From the NCBI RefSeq assembly GCF_900167945.1, contig NZ_FUZA01000009.1, positions 1-64,000 on the forward strand: a DNA stretch of 64,000 bases, in the 5' to 3' direction. How positions within the stretch are numbered: the first letter of the stretch is position 1; each line of letters begins with the position of its first letter. Below are positions 56,987 to 64,000 of the stretch, piece by piece. The translations under genes and the position numbers were made by a program. This stretch comes from Dyadobacter psychrophilus. GTDB lineage: Bacteria > Bacteroidota > Bacteroidia > Cytophagales > Spirosomataceae. The notes beneath the pieces are model-generated. The model searched no databases and was not told where the DNA came from. It worked only from the letters and a program-made list of their open reading frames with translations.

Positions 56987-59365
56987 ATGTTTAGAAATCA
57001 TATAAAAATTGCCCTTCGTAACCTGATTAAAAACAAAGGTTACTCGGCCATTAACATTGGCGGGCTGGCTGTGGGCATGGCTGTGGCCATGCTTATCGGA
57101 CTCTGGATCTATGACGAATTGTCGTTTAATAAAAATCACGACAATTACGCCAGCATTGTAAAAGTGTTTCAAAACCAAACATTTAACGGCAATGTCGAGA
57201 CCAGTTCCAATGTGCCTTTGCAACTGGAAGCCGAGCTGCGAAATACGCATGGCAGCAACTTCAAATACATTGTAACGGCAGGATTTCCTTCCGAACACCT
57301 CCTGACTTTTGGGGAAAAGAAAATCATTAAAGTCGGCAATTACATAGGCGCGGAAATTGCTGAAATGCTCACCCTTAAAATGATCCGAGGCACACGGGCT
57401 GGACTTATCGAGCCCAATTCCATCATGCTTTCGGAATCAACTGCTAAGGCGGTGTTTGGCAATGTCGATGCATTAGATAAAATCGTAAAGCTGGATAATA
57501 AAGAAGCGCTGAAAGTGACGGGCGTCTATGCAGATCTCCCTGATAATTCCACTTTTCAGCAGCTAAATTTCATCACACCGTGGACGCTTTTGAAAAAAGA
57601 TCTTCCCAAATGGCTCGGCTGGGGAAATAACTGGTTCCAGGTGTTTGCTCAGGTTGCCCAAAACAATGATATTGAGGCAGTTTCTGCTAAAATTGCCAAT
57701 GCCAAACTCAAAAATATCGACGCCGAAGAAGCCAAATACAAGCCCGAAATGTTCCTGCTCCCTATGTCAAGATGGAATCTTTATTCAGAGTTTAAAAATG
57801 GGGTGAATGCAGGCGGACGGATTGAATATGTGTGGCTTTTTGGCGTAATCGGCGTGTTTGTGTTGCTGTTGGCTTGCATTAATTTCATGAACCTGAGCAC
57901 AGCACGAAGCGAAAAGCGCGCCAAGGAAGTCGGGCTTCGGAAGGCGATTGGTTCGATGAAGGCACAATTGGTAATGCAGTTTTTTGGTGAATCATTTCTG
58001 GTTGTTGCCATTGCTTTTTTGCTGAGTTTGATATTGGCACAGCTCAGCCTTTCTCAATTTAATGAAGTCGTTGCCAAGAAAGTGGCTATTCCGTGGGCAA
58101 GCCCGGTTTTTTGGCTGGCCAGCATTAGTTTTATTTTATTAACATCTTTTATTGCAGGCAGTTATCCAGCATTATATCTTTCCTCTTTCCGCCCGATCGA
58201 AGCATTGAAGGGCGTTTCTTCCCGACTTGGCCGCATGGCTGTGGCCCCGCGAAAAGTTTTGGTAGTAATCCAATTCACGATTTCCATCACCCTGATCATC
58301 GGCACAATGATCGTTTATCGGCAAGTGCAATTCGCAAAAAGTCGGCCTATTGGCTACAATCGCGGCAATGTGATTTCCAGCCCGATCAAGTCAGACCAGA
58401 TATTGAACCATTTCGCAACATTCCGCGAAGAACTGATCAATATGGGTGCCGTAGAAGAATTGGCAGCAACAGATACGCCGGTTACCAACACTACGGTGAC
58501 CAACGGCGGTTTTAATTGGAAAGGAAAGGACCCGGGGATGGCGGAAGAATTTGTAACGTTGCGGGTAACCCATGAATTTGGGAAAACAATGGACTGGCAG
58601 ATCATAGAAGGCAGGGATTTTTCCAAAGACATTGTTTCCGATTCCATGGGTTTTATATTGAATGAAGCCGCCGTGAAATATATGGGATTAAAAGACCCGA
58701 TCAATGAAACGATCCATTGGGGTGATAATGAACAATATAAAGTCATTGGTGTGGTGAAAGACATGGTGACGCAGTCGCCTTATGAACCAGCTAAGCAGAC
58801 CATTTTCTTTATCAATTATAAACGGGTTAGCCTGGTGAATATGAAGCTGAAACCGGCTGTAAGCGCCAGCGAGGCATTGGCAAAAATAGAGCGTGTCTTT
58901 AAAAAATTTGACCCGGAAAATCCTTTTCAATATACATTCATGAATGACGAATATGCGCGGAAGTTCAATGATGAAGAGCGCACGGGCAAATTGGTGACTT
59001 TTTTTGCCGTTCTGGCCATTTTTATTTCTTGCCTTGGGCTTTTCGGATTGGCGTCATTTACGGCTGAACAGCGCACCAAGGAAATCGGGATTAGGAAAGT
59101 TCTGGGCGCTTCGGTCGCGAATCTCTGGCAAATGTTGTCTCAAGATTTTGTGCTTTTAATTACGATTTCCTGCCTCGTTGCCGGCCCGATATCCTTCTAT
59201 TTTATGACCAGCTGGTTGCAAAAATTCACTTACCGCACAGAAATTTCCTGGTGGATCTTCGCGCTTGCAGCGGCGGGCGCATTAACATTAACGCTTTTTA
59301 CAGTGAGTTATCAGGCCATCAAGGCCGCGCTCATGGACCCAGTGAAGTCGTTGAAAAGTGATTAA
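56987..59365 (+). CDS. MacB/FtsX-type ABC transporter permease (792 aa)
   Basis: The domain order is the same as in the first permease: a cytoplasmic start FRNHIKIALRNLIKNKGYSAINIGGLAVGMAVAML, periplasmic domain, FtsX unit 1 with KRAKEVGLRKAIGSMKAQL (about 305), periplasmic domain 2 and FtsX unit 2 with FGLASFTAEQRTKEIGIRKVLGASVANLW (about 685). It begins 12 bases after the previous stop, so the two are in one operon. It is the closest intact relative of the broken third copy (shared INIGGLAVGMA and RTKEIGxRKVLGAS stretches) and provides the reference for its missing part. Confidence 0.93.
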   Translation: MFRNHIKIALRNLIKNKGYSAINIGGLAVGMAVAMLIGLWIYDELSFNKNHDNYASIVKVFQNQTFNGNVETSSNVPLQLEAELRNTHGSNFKYIVTAGFPSEHLLTFGEKKIIKVGNYIGAEIAEMLTLKMIRGTRAGLIEPNSIMLSESTAKAVFGNVDALDKIVKLDNKEALKVTGVYADLPDNSTFQQLNFITPWTLLKKDLPKWLGWGNNWFQVFAQVAQNNDIEAVSAKIANAKLKNIDAEEAKYKPEMFLLPMSRWNLYSEFKNGVNAGGRIEYVWLFGVIGVFVLLLACINFMNLSTARSEKRAKEVGLRKAIGSMKAQLVMQFFGESFLVVAIAFLLSLILAQLSLSQFNEVVAKKVAIPWASPVFWLASISFILLTSFIAGSYPALYLSSFRPIEALKGVSSRLGRMAVAPRKVLVVIQFTISITLIIGTMIVYRQVQFAKSRPIGYNRGNVISSPIKSDQILNHFATFREELINMGAVEELAATDTPVTNTTVTNGGFNWKGKDPGMAEEFVTLRVTHEFGKTMDWQIIEGRDFSKDIVSDSMGFILNEAAVKYMGLKDPINETIHWGDNEQYKVIGVVKDMVTQSPYEPAKQTIFFINYKRVSLVNMKLKPAVSASEALAKIERVFKKFDPENPFQYTFMNDEYARKFNDEERTGKLVTFFAVLAIFISCLGLFGLASFTAEQRTKEIGIRKVLGASVANLWQMLSQDFVLLITISCLVAGPISFYFMTSWLQKFTYRTEISWWIFALAAAGALTLTLFTVSYQAIKAALMDPVKSLKSD

Positions 59366-59397
59366 ATTTAAAATCCTAACCAGCTCTTTTCCAGATT

Positions 59398-61278
59398 ATG
59401 CTGCAAAATTATTTCAAAATTGCCCTTCGTAGCCTGATCAAAAACAAAGGTTACTCGGCCATCAACATTGGCGGATTAGCTGTGGGCATGGCGGCTGCAG
59501 TGCTGATCGGTTTGTGGGTTTATGATGAATTGTCATTCAATAAATATCATCGGAATTACGCCCGGATTGCACAGGTGATGCAGCAACAAACCTTGGATGG
59601 AGAAATTATCACAGGCAGTAATGTGCCCATTCCGCTCGCTGCGGAGCTTAAAAACAATTTCTCTGATGATTTTGAAAATGTGGTGCTTTCGTCCTGGACC
59701 ACAAGGCATATCCTCACCTACAAAAGCTTAAAATTTACAAAAGCAGGAAACTTTATGTCACCCGAGGCAGCAGAAATGCTGTCGCTGCAAATGATTCACG
59801 GAACGTGGTCTGGCTTGAAAGAGCCCGGTTCGGTGTTGCTTTCCGAGTCCTTGGCAACAGCATTCTTCGGAAGTGATGATCCGCTTAATAAGGTGTTGAA
59901 GTTGGATCCTGATTGCGCTTGTCATTTCTTTGCTCCTTGTGCAGGTTATGCTGCCGTTTTTCAATCGAATGGCTGATAAGGAGATGGTTATGCTCTGGTC
60001 GGATCCGATTTTCTGGCTGTTGTAATTTCTTTCAGCACTGTAACCGGCCTGATCGCAGGCAGTTATCCAGCGTTTTATCTGTCTTCTTTCCAACCTGTAA
60101 AAACATTGAAAGGCACCGGCGCACGAATTGGACTAGCAGCTGTTCTGCCCAGAAAAGTGTTGGTTGTGCTTCAATTTACAGTGTCCATAACATTGATAAT
60201 CGGCACCATTGTCGTTTACAGGCAGATTTTACATGCCAAGAGCCGGCCTATTGGTTATAATCGCGAAAACCTTGTGACCATTCACGTCAACACGCCGGAC
60301 ATTCACAATCATTTCGAAGCAGTGCAGCATGATTTGCTGAAAACGGGCACCATAACCGCCATGGCCGAGTCCATGGGGCCGCCGACCGAGGTGAGGTCAG
60401 CCAATGTAGGATTTGATTGGAAAGGCAAAGATCCCGACCTCGAAGCAGAGTTCGCCACCATTGGCATTTCGCACGATTTTGGCAAAACCCTCGACTGGAA
60501 ATTCGTCGCAGGCCGGGACTTTTCAAGAAGTTTTCCAACCGACTCTAATGGATTTGTGTTAAATGAAACGGCTGTAAAATTCATGGGTTTGAATCGCCCG
60601 AACGTTGAGACTGCAATCGGTGAAACCGTTAAATGGGAAGGCAAGAGTTTCCGCATTTTAGGCGTAGTGAAGGATATGATCATGGAGTCGCCATACGAGC
60701 CAGTTAGGCAAACCATCTTCTTTATTCGACCACGCGCCGGAGATTTTGTCACAATCCGGATCAATCCTGCGAGAGAAACACAGCAAGCCTTAAAAAATAT
60801 TGAAGCAGTTTTCAAGCAATACAGCCCGGATGCTCCTTTTAATTACGATTTTGTAGACCAAGAATATGATTTCAAATTCGAGTCTGAAGAACGCATCAGT
60901 AGTCTCGCCTCAGCGTTTGCGTCGCTCGCCATCTTAATCAGCTGTTTAGGGCTTTTCGGCCTGGCATCCTTCATGGCCGAGCAGCGAACCAAGGAAATAG
61001 GGGTCCGCAAAGTGCTCGGCGCATCCATCCTAAACCTTTGGAGCCTGCTGTCGCTTGAATTTGTCTCCTTAGTCCTTATTTCCTGCGTGCTTTCCGCACC
61101 CATCGCCTGGTATACAATGACTAACTGGCTCAATAACTACAAATATCACACAGCCATTTCCTGGTGGATTTTCGTCGTGGCAGGTGTAAGCGTTTTGGGA
61201 ATTACGTTGCTTACAGTAAGTTATCAGGCAATAAAAGCCGCAATGCTGAATCCGGTGAAGAGTTTGAAGAGTGAGTAG
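59398..61278 (+). pseudogene. third MacB/FtsX-type permease, broken by deletion and frameshift
   Basis: The first 169 codons (59398-59904) match the start of the 56987 permease. At about 59905 the match jumps in another frame to the counterpart of residue 341 (ILIALVISL...), so about 170 codons (~510 bases, the first periplasmic domain and adjoining TM helix) are missing. This middle piece reads in the +1 frame until TAA at 60023-60025. A single-base loss near 60019 (WL-VVISF aligns without gaps if one G is restored) returns the frame, and the second half (from about 60022) continues to 61278 with intact FtsX unit 2 (RTKEIGVRKVLGASI). In the original frame the first half ends at TGA 59974-59976. 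A functional full-length permease is therefore unlikely. Confidence 0.88.
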
Positions 61279-61327
61279 GGGCTAATTCCACCGAATTCGC
61301 GGAGATCAGATGTAGGCGCCAAAACGC

Positions 61328-61359
61328 AAAAAGGCCGCGAACTTTCGTTTGCGACCTTT
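61328..61359 (-). terminator. terminator of the initiator tRNA gene
   Basis: On the minus strand AAGGTCGCAAAC-GAAA-GTTCGCGGCCTT forms a 12-position stem (one mismatch, one G-U) and is followed by a T-rich tail. It starts a few bases after the tRNA 3' end. Confidence 0.7.
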
Positions 61360-61365
61360 CTCTTG

Positions 61366-61438
<73 letters not shown>

Positions 61439-61572
61439 GTGTTGTTGAATTGGAGTGCAAACATACGACTATTTTGGAATATAACGCAACATTTGAGGGA
61501 AAAATAAATGATCATTTTTTGTAATCATGCTCCTTAACAATCATTTATAGCAATTTCCTAGGCGGAAAACCG

Positions 61573-61580
61573 TACTTTTG
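61573..61580 (+). promoter_or_regulatory. -7 promoter element (TACTTTTG) of era
   Basis: TACTTTTG matches TAnnTTTG and lies 19 bases before the era ATG at 61600, giving a short leader of about 12 bases. Confidence 0.55.
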
Positions 61581-61599
61581 TGTGATTTTTAAGTAACAC

Positions 61600-62523
61600 A
61601 TGGAAGAAAAGACAGAAATAGCAGTTCCTTTCCGCAACCACCGCGCTGGTTTCGTCAGCATTATTGGTAAACCTAATGTTGGTAAATCCACTTTAATGAA
61701 CGTTCTGGTGGGCGAAAGGATGTCAATTATAACCTCGAAAGCCCAGACTACGCGCCACCGCATCATGGGCATTCTGAATGGTAAGCATGAAGATATCCCG
61801 TTTCAGCTGGTTTATTCGGACACGCCCGGCGTGATCAAGCCGGCTTATAAGCTGCACGATTCGATGATGACTTTTGTAAAGGGCTCATTGGAAGATGCAG
61901 ACGTGGTTTTGTTCGTGGCGGAAATAGGAGAGAAAGTGGCAGATCATGAAGTTTTGCCTTTGCTGAAACGCGCCGATGCACCGGTTGTGCTGGTTTTGAA
62001 TAAAATTGACCTTTCTGATCAGGAGCATGTGGATGCGAAAATGGCCGAGTGGGAAGCGGCGATCCAGCCGGATGCCATTGTGCCGATCTCTGCATTGCAC
62101 CAGGCAAACATTGCGACCCTTTTTGACGCCGTAATCACCAGATTGCCATTTCACCCGCCGTATTTTGGCGAAGATGAACTTACAGACAAGCCGGAGCGTT
62201 TCTTTGCTTCGGAAATCATCCGTGAAAAGATATTTCTTAATTATCGCCAGGAAATTCCATACAGCTCCGAAGTCGTAATTTCAGAATTTAAAGAACGGGA
62301 CGACATGATCGTCATCCGTGCGGAAATCCTTGTGGAACGCAAAAGCCAGAAAGGGATCATTATAGGAGAAAAAGGCGAAATGCTGAAAAAAATCGGGACG
62401 CAGGCAAGGATTGATATGGAAGCGTTTTTTGGTAAAAAAGTGTTTCTGGAACAACATGTGCGTGTTGAGCCGGATTGGAGAAGCAAGGAAAACAAACTCA
62501 GGCAGTTTGGCTACGACGAATAA
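61600..62523 (+). CDS. era: GTPase Era
   Basis: Era binds the 3' end of 16S rRNA and aids 30S assembly. The G domain has G1 GKPNVGKSTLMN (about residues 21-32), G2 near SKAQTTRHRIMG, G3 YSDTPGVIKPAY (about 70-81), G4 VLNKIDLSD (about 130) and G5 PISALHQANI (about 152). The C-terminal KH domain carries KGIIIGEKGEMLKKIGTQARIDMEAFFGKKVFLEQHVRV (about 250-290). The 307-aa length fits. The gene der follows 64 bases later. Confidence 0.97.
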   Translation: MEEKTEIAVPFRNHRAGFVSIIGKPNVGKSTLMNVLVGERMSIITSKAQTTRHRIMGILNGKHEDIPFQLVYSDTPGVIKPAYKLHDSMMTFVKGSLEDADVVLFVAEIGEKVADHEVLPLLKRADAPVVLVLNKIDLSDQEHVDAKMAEWEAAIQPDAIVPISALHQANIATLFDAVITRLPFHPPYFGEDELTDKPERFFASEIIREKIFLNYRQEIPYSSEVVISEFKERDDMIVIRAEILVERKSQKGIIIGEKGEMLKKIGTQARIDMEAFFGKKVFLEQHVRVEPDWRSKENKLRQFGYDE

Positions 62524-62587
62524 TTTATAATAAAAGAAAGAAGGACGGTTGATTGCGAACCGTTTGGACCACATTAATTAATACAAA

Positions 62588-63898
62588 ATGGCAAATATTA
62601 TTTCAATTGTTGGGCGTCCGAATGTGGGCAAATCCACATTATTTAACCGCCTTACGGAGAGTCGTAAGGCAATTATGGACAACCAAAGCGGCGTTACCCG
62701 TGACCGCCATTATGGTTACGGTGAATGGACCGATCAATATTTTACGGTAATTGACACCGGCGGTTATGTCGTTGGTTCAGAAGATATTTTTGAAGGCGCA
62801 ATTCGCGAGCAGGTTGAGCTTGCACTGGAAGAATCCACGGTGGTTTTGTTCATGGTGGACACGATGACGGGACTTACGGATCTGGACAAAGATTTCGCAA
62901 ATGTGCTTAGACGCGTCAAAAAGCCGGTTTATCTGGTTGCTAACAAAGCGGAAACACAAGAACGTTACCAGTCTGCCGCTGAATTCTATGAGTTAGGGCT
63001 TGGGGATCAGATATTTGCTATTTCTGCACAAACAGGTTTTGGAACGGGTGAGTTGTTGGATCAGGTGATCACACATTTTGAAACGCCAGGCGTTGAAGAT
63101 CCCGAGGCTGGAATCCCGCGTATCGCGATCATGGGAAGGCCGAATGTGGGTAAATCTTCGTTCCTGAATGTGCTTACGGGCACAGACAGAAGCATTGTGA
63201 CAGACATTGCCGGAACAACGCGCGACGCCATTCACACGCATTATAATGCTTTCGGAATGGAGTTTATCTTAACGGATACTGCCGGACTTCGCCGCAAATC
63301 ACGCGTTAACGAAGACATTGAATATTATTCCACATTGCGTTCGGTGAAAGCGATGGAGGAATCGGATGTTTGTATCATTCTTTTGGATGCGACATTAGGT
63401 CTGGAAGGGCAGGATATGAACATTATCGGTCAGGCTGATAAGGCGAAGAAGGGCATTGTGATCATGGTTAATAAGTGGGATCTAGTTGAAAAGGATTCTA
63501 AAACGGCTGATACATTCAAAAAAGCGCTTTTGGAAAGACTGGCCCCGATGAATTATATGCCGATCATCTTTGCGTCCGTTGTTGAAAAACAGCGTATTCA
63601 CCAGGTGATGGAAAAGGCGATGGAGGTTTATAAAAACAAAACCAAGAAAATCACGACTTCGAAGTTGAATGAAGTGATGCAGGCTGAGATCGAAAAATAT
63701 CCGCCGCCGGCAGACAGAGGGAAATATATCAACATTAAATATATGATCCAGCTGCCAACGCCTTCGCCGACATTCGTGTTTTTCAGCAGTAATCCAAAGC
63801 ACGTGAAAGAGCCTTACTTACGCTATCTGGAAAACAGAATGCGCGAAAACTTCGATTTTTCGGGTGTGCCGATCACGATTTTCTTTCGAGAAAAATAA
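62588..63898 (+). CDS. der: GTPase Der (EngA), double G-domain
   Basis: Der acts in 50S subunit assembly and is unique in having two tandem GTPase domains. The first shows G1 GRPNVGKSTLFNRL (residues 8-21), G3 DTGGYVVGSED (about 56) and G4 VANKAE; the second shows G1 GRPNVGKSSFLNVL (about 183-196), G3 LTDTAGLRRKSRV (about 227) and G4 MVNKWDLVEKD (about 292). The C-terminal KH-like domain ends the protein (IKYMIQLPTPSPTFVFFSSNPKHVKEPYLRYLENR). The 436-aa length is standard. It probably shares a transcript with era. Confidence 0.98.
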   Translation: MANIISIVGRPNVGKSTLFNRLTESRKAIMDNQSGVTRDRHYGYGEWTDQYFTVIDTGGYVVGSEDIFEGAIREQVELALEESTVVLFMVDTMTGLTDLDKDFANVLRRVKKPVYLVANKAETQERYQSAAEFYELGLGDQIFAISAQTGFGTGELLDQVITHFETPGVEDPEAGIPRIAIMGRPNVGKSSFLNVLTGTDRSIVTDIAGTTRDAIHTHYNAFGMEFILTDTAGLRRKSRVNEDIEYYSTLRSVKAMEESDVCIILLDATLGLEGQDMNIIGQADKAKKGIVIMVNKWDLVEKDSKTADTFKKALLERLAPMNYMPIIFASVVEKQRIHQVMEKAMEVYKNKTKKITTSKLNEVMQAEIEKYPPPADRGKYINIKYMIQLPTPSPTFVFFSSNPKHVKEPYLRYLENRMRENFDFSGVPITIFFREK

Positions 63899-63919
63899 GA
63901 TAATCAGACTATTACGTAA

Positions 63920-63951
63920 TAAAACGCCGGGCTGCACAGTCCGGCGTTTGT
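63920..63951 (+). terminator. terminator of the era-der unit
   Basis: AAACGCCGG (63922-63930) and CCGGCGTTT (63941-63949) form a perfect 9-bp stem; the tail TGTGTTTTA is only moderately T-rich. It lies about 22 bases past the der stop. Confidence 0.75.
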
Positions 63952-64000
63952 GTTTTATCGGTTATCTACTACATTTCAGCGGGTAAATTACGCGTTTCGT

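Overview
The window is chromosomal DNA of a Bacteroidota bacterium, most likely a member of the order Cytophagales close to Dyadobacter/Spirosoma (genus is an inference from protein flavour, not tested). The signs are a SusC/SusD pair with a FecR anti-sigma factor and an ECF sigma factor, Bacteroidota-only families (DUF4296, DUF2480, the NagB-deacetylase fusion), -7 promoter elements of the TAnnTTTG type in front of many genes, and few obvious Shine-Dalgarno sequences.

Layout. 1-880: end of an rRNA operon (23S 3' end, 5S, terminator) followed by a decayed second 5S copy invaded by GC-rich 13-14 nt repeat units. 881-1765: a gene-poor stretch and an unrecognised orphan gene. 1846-7471 (minus): dxs, then a mutL-rhomboid-rhomboid operon. 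7712-9922: a small membrane-peptide ORF facing a NagB-deacetylase fusion across a shared bidirectional terminator. 10203-15656 (plus): housekeeping genes glyA, a TPR membrane protein, ribH, lysC and serS. 15731-18252 (minus): a tandem pair of GT-C-like polytopic membrane proteins. 18334-21572: acyl-CoA dehydrogenase, an AraC-type regulator with a candidate operator, and two small exported proteins. 21573-26315 (minus): nadD, gmk, anti-sigma and ECF sigma factor, mreD, mreC, mreB. 26491-29629 (plus): GH3-family acyl-acid ligase, dxr, small membrane protein. 29668-34370 (minus): two GT2 glycosyltransferases, DUF2283, PhyH-type dioxygenase, a glycosidase-like beta-propeller and a methyltransferase, resembling a glycan-tailoring cluster. 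34534-40891: M20 amidohydrolase, a polyprenol-P-mannose synthase-like GT2, and a Bat-type DUF58/VWA operon that runs into rnhB. 40964-44139 (minus): tsaB, a 30-bp perfect palindrome, an S41 protease, rnpA and rpmH. 44249-47113: a small two-gene outer-membrane module, a Panacea-domain protein overlapping a two-TM membrane protein (candidate toxin-antitoxin or defence pair), and an anchored protein. 47258-54305 (minus): a dispersed-repeat patch, then susD, susC, fecR and ECF sigma, a self-contained TonB-dependent uptake and signalling locus. 54590-61278 (plus): three tandem MacB/FtsX-type ABC permeases, the third broken by an internal deletion plus a frameshift. 61366-63898: initiator tRNA-fMet, era and der.

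How it fits together. Most of the window is core metabolism: both committed MEP-pathway enzymes (Dxs, Dxr), one-carbon, riboflavin, NAD and aspartate-family steps, cell shape (MreBCD), ribosome assembly GTPases (Era, Der) and RNA processing (RnpA, RNase HII, TsaB). The accessory parts are the 5S-pseudogene region, the glycan-tailoring cluster, the Panacea pair, the SusCD signalling locus with flanking repeats, and the permease array. The best candidates for undescribed biology are the Panacea/2-TM pair (45593-46514) and the repeat-invaded 5S copy (654-876). All family calls come from reading motifs; no database search was possible.
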